DNA of 64,000 nucleotides from an uncultured Lachnospiraceae bacterium (lineage in GTDB: Bacteria > Bacillota > Clostridia > Lachnospirales > Lachnospiraceae): assembly GCA_946414885.1 (NCBI GenBank), contig CAMKQH010000016.1:1-64000 (forward strand). Direction: 5' to 3'. Shown here piece after piece: positions 32,553-40,822 of this stretch (within the stretch, counting starts at the first letter, position 1; every line of letters starts with the position of its first letter). The notes below the pieces were generated by a model. The model was not told the DNA's origin, did no database searches, and saw only the letters and a program-made list of their open reading frames with translations. A program made the translations under genes and the position numbers.

Positions 32553-34733
32553 TCATGTTTCCACTTGGCCCGCCTGCGTTATTTCCTCACCCGAATATTT
32601 TCGGTTTTCTTCCTCGATGAGTTTTTGGATCCAATCCTTGTCCACCAATTGATCCAACGCGTCTGCCAGTGCGGACTCATCCGCGAACACGTCAAATTCC
32701 TGTTGCTTTCGCTCCAACATCATCACCATGCTTTCATCCACGGTATTTTCACAGAGTAAGTGATAAACCAATACGTTGCGCACCTGTCCCATGCGATAAA
32801 CACGTGAGATTGCCTGATTTGTCAGGGAAGGTTTTATCTGCGGTTCACAAAAGATAACGACGCTGGCGGACTGCACATTCAGTCCCGTACCTCCTGCCTG
32901 AATCTGACAGATTACGGCACTCCCCGCCGGGGCATGGGTCAGTCTGTCAATCACGTCCTGCCGCTGCGTGACCTCCGTGCTTCCCGTGATGGTGCCGATG
33001 CACCGCTCTCCCAAAAGCGCTTCCACCTTGTCAATTGTCTCACGGAAGAAGGAATAGATCACCATCTTTCTTCCATCCTCCATCGCATCATGACATATCT
33101 CCAGAAGGCGCCGGGCCTTGGAGGACGTCTCCGCGTCTTCCCATAAAAATGCAACCCGCCGCATGGAATTAAAGCTCTTTGCCTCAACGGCACGTACGTA
33201 TTCCGCGCGATCTTCCGGCGTGAGTTCACACCATTCCTGCATCTCTTCTATGGGCGGCAGTTCCTCCAGCACCTGTTCCCGCTGCCTGCGCAGATATACC
33301 GGCGAAAGCAGTTCCCGGAATTCCGGTGCATGACTCATAAAGGCATTCTTCCGCACTTCCTGCACCATGTCGGGGCGAAGGAATTCAATCAATGAACACA
33401 TCTCTTCCACCTTATTTTCCAAAGGTGTTCCCGTCATCATCAGGATTCTGTCCGACTCTTCATTCAGGGCATGCACGTGCTGGGTTCTTTGCGCATCCGG
33501 ATTTTTTACGTAATGCGCCTCATCGATCACCAGCATGGCAAGCCGCATTTTTTTATCGATCTCCCAAACGAACTTTCCCATGCTCTCGAAATTTGTGACT
33601 GCCACGCCGCCTTCCTCGCGCCAGACCTGAAACTGCCGCTCCCACGAACTTCCGTGAAGCAGGTAAGCTTCCATTTCACTAAACTTCTTGATCTCCCTGC
33701 ACCAATTGATCAGAACGGACGCGGGACAAATGACCAAGAACTTGCTCTTCGGATCTCCCGCGTACACGTCGCACATGGCTGCGATTGCCTGCACGGTTTT
33801 CCCAAGTCCCATTTCGTCTCCCAAAAGAACCCTTCTTTCAAACAAAACGTACTTCGCGCCAAAGAGCTGATAGGATCTGAGATTCCCCTTAAAGCAGCTC
33901 AGTTCGATCGGGGATTCGTCAATGGCTGCTGCCAGCTGGGCCGGAATGCTGCTGTAAATCAGTGCATTCTCCCGCGCCGACCCGCCATACGTTTCAAGCA
34001 ACGCATAATAATCCGCACTGGACTCTTCAAAATCCTCCAGGCATTTCTCCAAAGTCATGCTCTGGATCTCATGATATGCGTTTGCCCAGCTTCTTACCTC
34101 GTCACAATCTCCTCCGTCCAATAGTCTTTCCAGATCCTGGGCGGCCTTAGCCGTGCGCTCCTTAGAATCCTTTGCCGAGAAGAACCAGTGAAATCCATTT
34201 TTAATTTCAATTCCGGGTAGCACGTAAGTTACGCCCTGGCGGAATCTTTCTCCCACTTCCTTCACCATCGACCGGACGTGATTGCCCTTACGCAATCTGG
34301 AGATTGCCATGAGAAGCTCTGCATTGGGGACTTCACCCTCCGCCGTTTTCTCAAGCGAAAACCTTACGTGCACGTGCTTTGCCATGCTGTTGACAAATTC
34401 CGTAATAACGCTCCGAATGGCCTCCGCCTGTTTTTCCCCGATGCCGTTGATCGCCGTGAGTTCCCAATCCTTTAATTTGGCAAGCTGCAAGAGATTGTCA
34501 TAACCAGCCTCCCGCAGGGCTGAGGTCCGGATGCCCGCCTTAGAGTTTTTTAACTCGTCCACGGAGATTCCTTCCAACGCCTCTAAGGCCCTAAGGCCGA
34601 TCAGCCTGGAGCATTCCTCTTCCACTTCTTTTTCCTGTCGTTTTTGGTCATCATTCATAAACTGAACGTAATCGTTCAGTTTCTTCGCCGACTGCATCAA
34701 TTGTTTGACGTGGTTAAAATCTAATTTTTTCAT
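32553..34733 (-). CDS. SNF2-family helicase
   Basis: 726 residues. The N-terminal part has a helix-hairpin-helix-like segment (GIGEKQAEAIRS). The ATPase core has GDEMGLGKTVQA (Walker A), VIDEAHYVKN (DEAH-type), MMTGTPLENK (motif III) and the C-terminal QAGGTGLNVQ with QAISRVYRMGQ (motif VI). SNF2 proteins move along double-stranded DNA and remodel bound proteins; bacterial versions often lack characterised roles. No SWIM zinc finger is seen and no defence-system neighbours. It starts a run with the sulfatase gene 20 nt downstream. GGAGGGCGGC precedes the ATG. Confidence 0.93.
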   Translation of the reverse strand: MKKLDFNHVKQLMQSAKKLNDYVQFMNDDQKRQEKEVEEECSRLIGLRALEALEGISVDELKNSKAGIRTSALREAGYDNLLQLAKLKDWELTAINGIGEKQAEAIRSVITEFVNSMAKHVHVRFSLEKTAEGEVPNAELLMAISRLRKGNHVRSMVKEVGERFRQGVTYVLPGIEIKNGFHWFFSAKDSKERTAKAAQDLERLLDGGDCDEVRSWANAYHEIQSMTLEKCLEDFEESSADYYALLETYGGSARENALIYSSIPAQLAAAIDESPIELSCFKGNLRSYQLFGAKYVLFERRVLLGDEMGLGKTVQAIAAMCDVYAGDPKSKFLVICPASVLINWCREIKKFSEMEAYLLHGSSWERQFQVWREEGGVAVTNFESMGKFVWEIDKKMRLAMLVIDEAHYVKNPDAQRTQHVHALNEESDRILMMTGTPLENKVEEMCSLIEFLRPDMVQEVRKNAFMSHAPEFRELLSPVYLRRQREQVLEELPPIEEMQEWCELTPEDRAEYVRAVEAKSFNSMRRVAFLWEDAETSSKARRLLEICHDAMEDGRKMVIYSFFRETIDKVEALLGERCIGTITGSTEVTQRQDVIDRLTHAPAGSAVICQIQAGGTGLNVQSASVVIFCEPQIKPSLTNQAISRVYRMGQVRNVLVYHLLCENTVDESMVMMLERKQQEFDVFADESALADALDQLVDKDWIQKLIEEENRKYSGEEITQAGQVET

Positions 34734-34800
34734 GCCGCCCTCCGCACCATGTTCATTTTATCATTTTTTGTTGTGATTAACAAGGATTTTGCCCGCCGTC

Positions 34801-34829
34801 TTGACGAAAAAGACGCTTTGATCTACAAT
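34801..34829 (+). promoter_or_regulatory. Promoter of the plus-strand MATE gene
   Basis: TTGACG (34801-34806), 17-nt spacer, TACAAT (34824-34829) on the plus strand, 33 nt before the ATG at 34862. A GGGAGAG ribosome site follows. Confidence 0.82.
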
Positions 34830-34861
34830 AGTCTCCACGCACTAAAAAAGGGAGAGAAATC

Positions 34862-36199
34862 ATGACGGAAGGTTCCATTTCAAAAAAAATACTGCTGTTC
34901 GCACTTCCCCTGTTTCTCGGGCAGCTCTTACAGCAGTTATATAACATTGCAGACTCCATGATCGTCGGGAAGTATCTTGGCACGGACGCGCTTGCGGCCG
35001 TCACTTCCTCCGGAAGCCTGATCTTTTTGCTTGTTGGGTTCATCAACGGTCTTTTCATGGGTTCCACCGTCATCATTGGCCGTCGAAACGGTGAAAAGGA
35101 CGAAGCGGGGATCAGCCGCGCGGCGCACACCTCCGTGGCATTCGGTCTGATCGCAGGACTTGTGCTCACCCTGGCAGGCGTAACGATCACGCCGCTACTC
35201 TTAAAGCTTATGGGAACGCCGGAGAACGTCATGCCGAACTCCGTTTTGTACTTCCGCATTTACTTTCTCGGCGGCCTGTCCAACGTTGTTTACAACACCT
35301 GTTGCGGCATTTTTCAGGCCATGGGAGATTCCAGGCGCCCCCTGCATTACTTGATTGTCAGCGCCATCACCAACGTCCTGCTGGACCTGTTATTTGTTGC
35401 AGTGCTTGGCTTTGGCGTTGGTTCCGCGGCCGCTGCCACGGCACTCTCCCAGACGCTGAGCGCATGCCTTGCGTTTACGCGACTCTTGCGCGAAAAAGGC
35501 CCGCACCGCATTCATCTTTCGAAGATCAAGATCGACCCGCCACTCCTTGCCGCAGAATTAAAGATCGGCTTCCCGACGGCGATCCAAAACAGCGTGATCG
35601 CCATCGCCAACGTCGTGGTGCAGTCCAACATCAATGCCTTCGGCTCCACCGCCATGGCGGGAAGCGGCAGCTATTTCAAGGTGGAGGGCTTCGCCTTCCT
35701 GCCCATCATGAGCTTTAGCATGGCCCTTACGACCTTCACCTCACAAAACATGGGCGCCCAGAAGTTCGACCGTGCAAAGAAGGGAACGCGCTTTGGCATC
35801 TTCATGGGAGTTGCCTGCGCGGAGCTGATCGGTCTCTTGTTCTTCCTGTTTGCGCCAGTCATGATCGGTCTCTTTTCAAAAGAGCCTGACGTCATCGCGA
35901 TCGGCGTGCGTCAGGCCCACGTGGAAACCTTATTTTACTGTTTGCTCGCGCTTTCCCACTGCATGGCCGGGATCCTGCGCGGCGCCGGGAAAACCTCCGT
36001 CCCCATGATCATCATGCTGGCCTGCTGGTGCTTGATCCGCATCACCTACATCACCATCGCGGTGCGCTTTTTCCCGGACATCCAGACGATCTTTATCGCC
36101 TACCCGCTGACCTGGTCCCTCAGTTCGATCCTGTTTACCATTTACTACCTCAAGGCCGATTGGGTGCACGCGTTTCAAAGAAAAAGCGAAGACTTATAG
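34862..36199 (+). CDS. MATE-family efflux transporter
   Basis: 445 residues with about 12 hydrophobic helices in two halves. LPLFLGQLLQQLYNIADSMIVGKYLGTDALAAV in the first half is the MATE signature (given as: LQQLYNIADSMIVG and GTDALAAV); the matching second-half stretch contains FPTAIQNSVIAIANVVVQ. Exports cationic drugs or metabolites with Na+ or H+. One of three plus-strand genes. It converges with and overlaps the isomerase gene by 6 nt. It is only distantly similar to the second MATE gene at 40.8 kb. Confidence 0.93.
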   Translation: MTEGSISKKILLFALPLFLGQLLQQLYNIADSMIVGKYLGTDALAAVTSSGSLIFLLVGFINGLFMGSTVIIGRRNGEKDEAGISRAAHTSVAFGLIAGLVLTLAGVTITPLLLKLMGTPENVMPNSVLYFRIYFLGGLSNVVYNTCCGIFQAMGDSRRPLHYLIVSAITNVLLDLLFVAVLGFGVGSAAAATALSQTLSACLAFTRLLREKGPHRIHLSKIKIDPPLLAAELKIGFPTAIQNSVIAIANVVVQSNINAFGSTAMAGSGSYFKVEGFAFLPIMSFSMALTTFTSQNMGAQKFDRAKKGTRFGIFMGVACAELIGLLFFLFAPVMIGLFSKEPDVIAIGVRQAHVETLFYCLLALSHCMAGILRGAGKTSVPMIIMLACWCLIRITYITIAVRFFPDIQTIFIAYPLTWSLSSILFTIYYLKADWVHAFQRKSEDL

Positions 36200-37075
36200 G
36201 ATTTCCAGTTTCAGAAGAGCTTCCCTTGCCAGGGAGAATGCTTCAAATCCAGTGAGCTTCTTTCCTTCCTCCACTTGGATGGAGACAGGCTTTCGCTCGA
36301 GTCCCGCAAAGCCGTCAAAGTCAAACAGGTGCGGCTCCAGGGACAAAAATCCATGGAAACCGTTTACAAACATGCGGGTCAAAATCTCCTTCACGTTGCC
36401 GTCTCCGCATCCTGCGGGCACGACTTTTCCGCTCCCCCAGATGGCATCCTTTACGTGAACGTAATCAATATGTTCTTTTAAGAGTTCATATGCCTCCAGC
36501 GTGTTTTGTTCCGCTTGCACGAAATTTGCGAAGTCAAAAATGCCGCGGAAATTTGCGCATCCGAGCGCATCAAAAAGTTCCTTGCATTCCTTTGCCATTT
36601 CTCCATAGATGCCCTTCTCATTTTCATGCAAAAGCACCACGTCCGCGCTCTTTGCATAATCCACAAATTTCCCTAGACGGTCGAGCACTTCCTCCTTTAC
36701 GCCGTCCTTGATCCAAACCTTTCCCTGTCCGTCCGTCTCTCTCGGCACGTAAAAGCTAAACATGCGGATGTTTCTCGTGCCCATCTTATGCGCGATCTCG
36801 GTGGCACGCTTGAATTCCTCAAAGTGTTTTTCAAACGGATCCGTGATGCCAATCTTTCCCAGGGGAGACCCGACTGCCGACAGCGCAATCCCGGCATCAT
36901 CCAATCTCTTTTTGATCTCCTCCACCTTTGCGTCATCATGATAGATCAGGTTGTTTCCGTCGACGCCGCGCATCTCCACAAAATGCATGTCCAACTTCCT
37001 TAGGCTCTCGATCTGCACGCTTAAATCCTGAGCGATCTCATCCGCAAATCCGGTTAATTTCTGATACGTACTCAT
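36194..37075 (-). CDS. Sugar phosphate isomerase/epimerase-like TIM barrel (AP_endonuc_2 fold)
   Basis: 293 residues. A xylose-isomerase-like barrel with candidate metal ligands Glu (LLHENEKGIYGE), Asp (GIFDFANF), His (YVHVKDAIWG) and Glu (SLEPHLF). Members include epimerases, hydroxypyruvate isomerases and the catalytic subunit of bacterial C-glycoside deglycosidases. It lies 32 nt after the first Gfo/Idh/MocA gene stop, so the enzyme likely handles an oxidised sugar made by the two dehydrogenases. The reaction is not deducible from sequence alone. Confidence 0.88.
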   Translation of the reverse strand: MSTYQKLTGFADEIAQDLSVQIESLRKLDMHFVEMRGVDGNNLIYHDDAKVEEIKKRLDDAGIALSAVGSPLGKIGITDPFEKHFEEFKRATEIAHKMGTRNIRMFSFYVPRETDGQGKVWIKDGVKEEVLDRLGKFVDYAKSADVVLLHENEKGIYGEMAKECKELFDALGCANFRGIFDFANFVQAEQNTLEAYELLKEHIDYVHVKDAIWGSGKVVPAGCGDGNVKEILTRMFVNGFHGFLSLEPHLFDFDGFAGLERKPVSIQVEEGKKLTGFEAFSLAREALLKLEIL

Positions 37076-37107
37076 TTCATTCCATCCTCACTTTTTCTTT
37101 TTTACAC

Positions 37108-38313
37108 TTAATACGTCCCCTTGGTGTCAAAGGTGATGCCCTTGTCCACCTTCTTCTTCGAAGTTTTTCTGCGCTTATTCAGTTCTTCCAGGAAAAGGTC
37201 CTCGTCAAACAACGTCTCCGATGCGTTTACCGTTGTCCCCGACGCCGGCATGCCATCAGGAGAAAGCACCACCGTCTTGCCCAGCCAGGAAGATAAGAAC
37301 ATTGCATTTGAAAGGGTTAGTCCGTTGATACCTTCCTTGCCCTCGGCAACCAGCGGCCCGCCGTTTAATATCCTGTCAGTGAATGCTTTCAGAACGCCGA
37401 CGTGCTGCTCATTTTGGCCATCCGTCTCAATCTCGATGCGCTCCATCTCCGGCACGGCAAATCCATTCTCTGCAATCTTACACCAGGTTCTCTCATTTGT
37501 TTTTAACCGGTCAAAGATGAGTTTTCCGTGTTCGCAAACGATCTTTCCCATCTCAAAGGTCAGTTCCAGGCGATTTGTTCCCGGAGCATCGCCCGTCGTC
37601 GTCACAAATACGCCCGTCGCGCCTCCGGCGAATTCCATGTATGCCGTCACGTCATCCTCCACCTCAATGTCATGCCATTTCGCCTCATGGCAAAATGCAC
37701 GCACCTTGACCGGCAGGCCACAAAGCCACTGCAAAAGATCAAGCTGATGCGGGCACTGATTCAAGAGAACGCCGCCTCCCTCACCGTCCCAGGTTGCCTT
37801 CCAGCCTGCCGCGTCATAATAACTCTGGGTGCGGTACCAATCCGTGATGATCCAGTTCACGCGTTTCATTGCCCCAAGTTCACCGCTCGCAATCATGTCG
37901 TGGAGCTTCCGGTAAACGCAGTTCGTACGCTGATTGAACATGATCGCAAAGACCTTGTCACTTTTCGCTGCCACCTCATTCATTTCACGCACCTGTTTCG
38001 TATAAACCCCTGCCGGCTTCTCGCTGATGGCGTGAACGCCGTGCGTCAGCGCGTAAATCACAAATTCCGGGTGGAAATAATGGGGCGTTGCGATCAGTAC
38101 GGCGTCCACTTCGCCTGAGTCGATCATTTCCCTGCCATCCAGAAAATGCTTTACGTCCGCGGGCAATTCCTCCTTTGCCCAATCCAGCCTGCTTTGGCGC
38201 ACGTCAGCCACCGCAGTCAGACGCATCTTTGGCACCATGCCCTTCGCAATGTTCATCGCGTGTCCGCTTCCCATGCCGCCAATTCCAATGATTCCAAGCC
38301 TTACTTCTTCCAT
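37108..38313 (-). CDS. Gfo/Idh/MocA family oxidoreductase
   Basis: 401 residues from ATG 38313, with GAAAGGG upstream; a longer frame to 38394 would overlap the previous gene. Rossmann motif GIIGIGGMGSGHAM at the N-terminus, EKPAGVY near 100 with the conserved Lys, and GGVLLNQCPHQLDLLQWLCG with the catalytic His. NAD(P)-dependent oxidation at a sugar or inositol carbon is the family reaction. Sits between the TIM-barrel and second dehydrogenase genes in the araC-divergent operon. Confidence 0.92.
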   Translation of the reverse strand: MEEVRLGIIGIGGMGSGHAMNIAKGMVPKMRLTAVADVRQSRLDWAKEELPADVKHFLDGREMIDSGEVDAVLIATPHYFHPEFVIYALTHGVHAISEKPAGVYTKQVREMNEVAAKSDKVFAIMFNQRTNCVYRKLHDMIASGELGAMKRVNWIITDWYRTQSYYDAAGWKATWDGEGGGVLLNQCPHQLDLLQWLCGLPVKVRAFCHEAKWHDIEVEDDVTAYMEFAGGATGVFVTTTGDAPGTNRLELTFEMGKIVCEHGKLIFDRLKTNERTWCKIAENGFAVPEMERIEIETDGQNEQHVGVLKAFTDRILNGGPLVAEGKEGINGLTLSNAMFLSSWLGKTVVLSPDGMPASGTTVNASETLFDEDLFLEELNKRRKTSKKKVDKGITFDTKGTY

Positions 38314-38371
38314 TTTTCTTTCCCTTTCCCCATGCCTTTCCATAATACTTTTCCATAATACTTTTCCAGCC

Positions 38372-39373
38372 TTATGAGTTCCTCGCAGACTCATAAATCT
38401 GCATCACGGTCTGAAAAACGTTTTCCACGCCCTTCAGGTCATTTTGAAACCTTCCGCCGGTGCGAAGGCTCCGGTAGAAGTCCCGGATGCAAGCCTTATG
38501 CCCGCAGCCCCAGTAATCCTTGCCGATTCCTTTTTCCCATTCACGGATATAATGCTTGGGCGGTTCATTCTCTACGTATACCGTCACCTCAGAACCGTTC
38601 AGCGTGATGCGGCCTTTCTCACCCTGCAATTCCAGAAGAATCGGTGCGTCAGCTGCATAACCGGTAGACGCATAAAAGCACCCGCGTTTCTCTCCTCCAA
38701 AGGCCATCCATGCCTCGACGGTGTCCTCTACCTCAATCCTAGACGATAAATGATGATTGGCAATCGTCGCTTTTACGGTCTTGGGTTTTCCCAAGTATCG
38801 CAGGAGCAGGTCCAGCGTGTGTATGGACTGATTGATCAATGCACCTCCGCCTTCCGTCTCTATCTTTCCCTTCCAAGAACTACCCTCATAATAATCCTTG
38901 TCCCGCCGCCAAGTCACAAACGCCCTGCCGCCAATGATCTTACCAACCTGCTTCTCTGCGACCAGCTGATCCATAAGAATCGTCGACTCGTTATACCTGT
39001 TTTGGAAACAAAATCCCAGTTTTCCCGGATATCTTTGATTTTCCTCCCGGAGTTTTTGAAACTGCTCCTCCGTGGTGGCACAGGGTTTCTCCATAAATAC
39101 TGCTTTCCCGCTTTCCAGAAAACCAATTGCCATGGGCACGTGGAGGTGATGGGGCGTACAAACGTGAACTACGTCCACGTCCGCGTGACATACCTGCCGC
39201 CAATTATCACAGATCAGAACGTCCTCAAGGCTTCCCATGGTTTCCGCCAATTCTCTCGCCCGGCTCAGGTCCACGTCGCAAAATGCCGTCACCCGCACGT
39301 CTTCCATTCCGCCAAGCACCCACGCATGTACCTTGGCAATCCCGCCGCAGCCAATGATCCCAACTTTCCTCAT
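38372..39373 (-). CDS. Gfo/Idh/MocA family oxidoreductase, first gene of the operon
   Basis: 333 residues. Rossmann motif GIIGCGGIAKVHAW, then AVFMEKPCATT with Lys, and GGALINQSIHTLDLLLRYLG with His. It is shorter than and distinct from the neighbour, so the pair probably acts on different positions or steps of one sugar. GGGAGGACGGGC precedes the ATG. It is divergent from araC across 206 bp. Confidence 0.92.
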   Translation of the reverse strand: MRKVGIIGCGGIAKVHAWVLGGMEDVRVTAFCDVDLSRARELAETMGSLEDVLICDNWRQVCHADVDVVHVCTPHHLHVPMAIGFLESGKAVFMEKPCATTEEQFQKLREENQRYPGKLGFCFQNRYNESTILMDQLVAEKQVGKIIGGRAFVTWRRDKDYYEGSSWKGKIETEGGGALINQSIHTLDLLLRYLGKPKTVKATIANHHLSSRIEVEDTVEAWMAFGGEKRGCFYASTGYAADAPILLELQGEKGRITLNGSEVTVYVENEPPKHYIREWEKGIGKDYWGCGHKACIRDFYRSLRTGGRFQNDLKGVENVFQTVMQIYESARNS

Positions 39374-39579
39374 GCCCGTCCTCCCTTCGCTCAGAAGCTA
39401 CTTGCACGTCACGTTTTCCTTTTATGCCTATTGTAATTCCTCCGCGCATGTTTTAATATATACATATAATACTATTTTTATATACTTTTCCGACTTATGG
39501 GAAATTCCGCACGTCAATATAACGGGAAATCTGTCATCACGCATCTCATTAGACAAAAATGGAAGGAGCTGGAGAAATC

Positions 39580-40455
39580 ATGAGCGAAAACAACAAAAAA
39601 CACGGCGCAAACAACGTAAAAAGCGCCGGCATTTCCATGTTCCCCGTGGCACCGCCCTTTGACGTGGCTTATCGTAACGAAAAAGCGCCTTATCCCGTGG
39701 GACCTCATTCCCATAATGCCGCGGAATTATATTTTACGCTGACGGACCTTCCTGACGTGCTGATCAATGACACAGTGTCTGCAGTTCCCGCCGGAACGCT
39801 TTTGATTCTTCCGGCCTTTTGCATCCATCAGCTCTATCATGAGACGGGCATAACATATGAACGCTACGTTCTGAGCATCCATACCAAGTGGTTAAACGGC
39901 GTTTTCTGTGAGGGAGCCACTGCCTTCTCATATTTGGAAAACAGTTCAAATCCCGTCCTGCTCTCTCCAAACCGCACACAAAAAAAAGAGCTCCTTCGTC
40001 ATTTCAACGAGTTGCTCTCTCTTTCCAACCAAACCTCACCGGAGGCCATGGTCAAGTTCTTTCAATTTCTTTCCGTCATGCATGGCATGGTAAACGAATC
40101 CGTACCAAACGACCCGCCGAAGCTTCCTGTCTCCCCTTCCCAAAAAAGGGTAAATGAAATCATCGCCTATCTCTTGGAGCATCTTGCAGAAAACGTAAAG
40201 CTCTCCGATTTGGCTTCGCATTTTTACTTGCATCCCGACTACCTTGCCAGGCTTTTTAAGAGCCACATGCATGTCTCCATCGGACATTACGTAGCCCTCC
40301 AAAAGATCAGCGCAGCTGAGGCCATGCTCCGGGAAGGTCAGACGGTCGCGCAGGTTCAGGAAGCCCTGGGATACTCCAGTTACGCGTATTTTTTCAAATC
40401 CTTCCAAAAGATCACCGGGATTTCTCCCAGCAAATACCGGGATCAATACCGCTGA
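39580..40455 (+). CDS. AraC-family transcriptional regulator
   Basis: 291 residues from ATG 39580 (MSENNKKHG) with GGAG upstream; 39559 is an alternative. The N-terminal half has a cupin-like sensor (PHSHNAAELYFTL, AGTLLILPAFCIHQLYH). The C-terminal 100 residues are two helix-turn-helix units (HLAENVKLSDLASHFYLHPDYLARLFK and SYAYFFKSFQKITGISPSKYR type). It is divergent from the dehydrogenase operon and is the obvious candidate activator. The 206-bp shared region is AT-rich with overlapping -10-like TATAAT on both strands, but I cannot set the promoters. Confidence 0.93.
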   Translation: MSENNKKHGANNVKSAGISMFPVAPPFDVAYRNEKAPYPVGPHSHNAAELYFTLTDLPDVLINDTVSAVPAGTLLILPAFCIHQLYHETGITYERYVLSIHTKWLNGVFCEGATAFSYLENSSNPVLLSPNRTQKKELLRHFNELLSLSNQTSPEAMVKFFQFLSVMHGMVNESVPNDPPKLPVSPSQKRVNEIIAYLLEHLAENVKLSDLASHFYLHPDYLARLFKSHMHVSIGHYVALQKISAAEAMLREGQTVAQVQEALGYSSYAYFFKSFQKITGISPSKYRDQYR

Positions 40456-40463
40456 TCACGGCA

Positions 40464-40547
40464 TTATTGCGGCTCGATCGCAAGGCAAAGCGACAAGACC
40501 AGCAGCGTAATCAAGTTTACAAGTCTACCTCCGTTTTTTATCCTCAT
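40464..40547 (-). CDS. Possible 27-residue hydrophobic micro-protein
   Basis: ATG, then 26 more codons and TAA. Translation reads M R I K N G G R L V N L I T L L V L S L C L A I E P Q in separated form: a basic N-terminus, about 14 hydrophobic residues, then a short polar end. AAGGGGG lies 8 nt before the ATG. It is too short to trust on its own; such peptides can be leader peptides, membrane regulators or type I toxins, or chance. It ends 8 nt from araC in the convergent direction. Confidence 0.3.
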   Translation of the reverse strand: MRIKNGGRLVNLITLLVLSLCLAIEPQ

Positions 40548-40615
40548 GTCCAAATCCCCCTTCTACCCCCTAACCACTCTTCCATTCCTTAACCGTAAGG
40601 AACCAAAAGAAAAAA

Positions 40616-40647
40616 GCGAAAAGTCATTGAATACAATGATTTTTCGC
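40616..40647 (-). terminator. Terminator after tRNA-Leu
   Basis: Arms GCGAAAA-TCATTG and CAATGA-TTTTCGC form a hairpin with one mismatch, followed by TTTTTTC on the minus strand, just 5 nt after the tRNA. Confidence 0.85.
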
Positions 40648-40651
40648 CAGA

Positions 40652-40732
40652 TGCGGGCAACAGGACTTGAACCTGCACGGGGTTACCACCAGAACCTAAA
40701 TCTGGCGCGTCTGCCAATTCCGCCATGCCCGC
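40652..40732 (-). tRNA. tRNA-Leu (anticodon TAG)
   Basis: Minus strand begins GCGGGCATGGCGGAATTGG and ends in TGCCCGCA. The anticodon stem is CCAGA/TCTGG around loop TTTAGGT, so anticodon TAG, reading CUA leucine codons. The T-loop is TTCAAGT, and the variable arm is long, as in leucine tRNAs. No CCA is encoded. Confidence 0.93.
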
Positions 40733-40822
40733 TTGTGGTCGCCCTTTTCGCATCAGACGACTTTTATATTATATCCGCCAACATCCGTGACGTCAAGCCT
40801 CGATTGGCGTCAATAAAACGGC

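Noticed and set aside
32553..34733. Defence island around the SNF2 helicase
   Set aside because: Neighbours are a sulfatase, ADP-ribosylglycohydrolase and MATE pump; no nuclease, methylase or phage gene is present.
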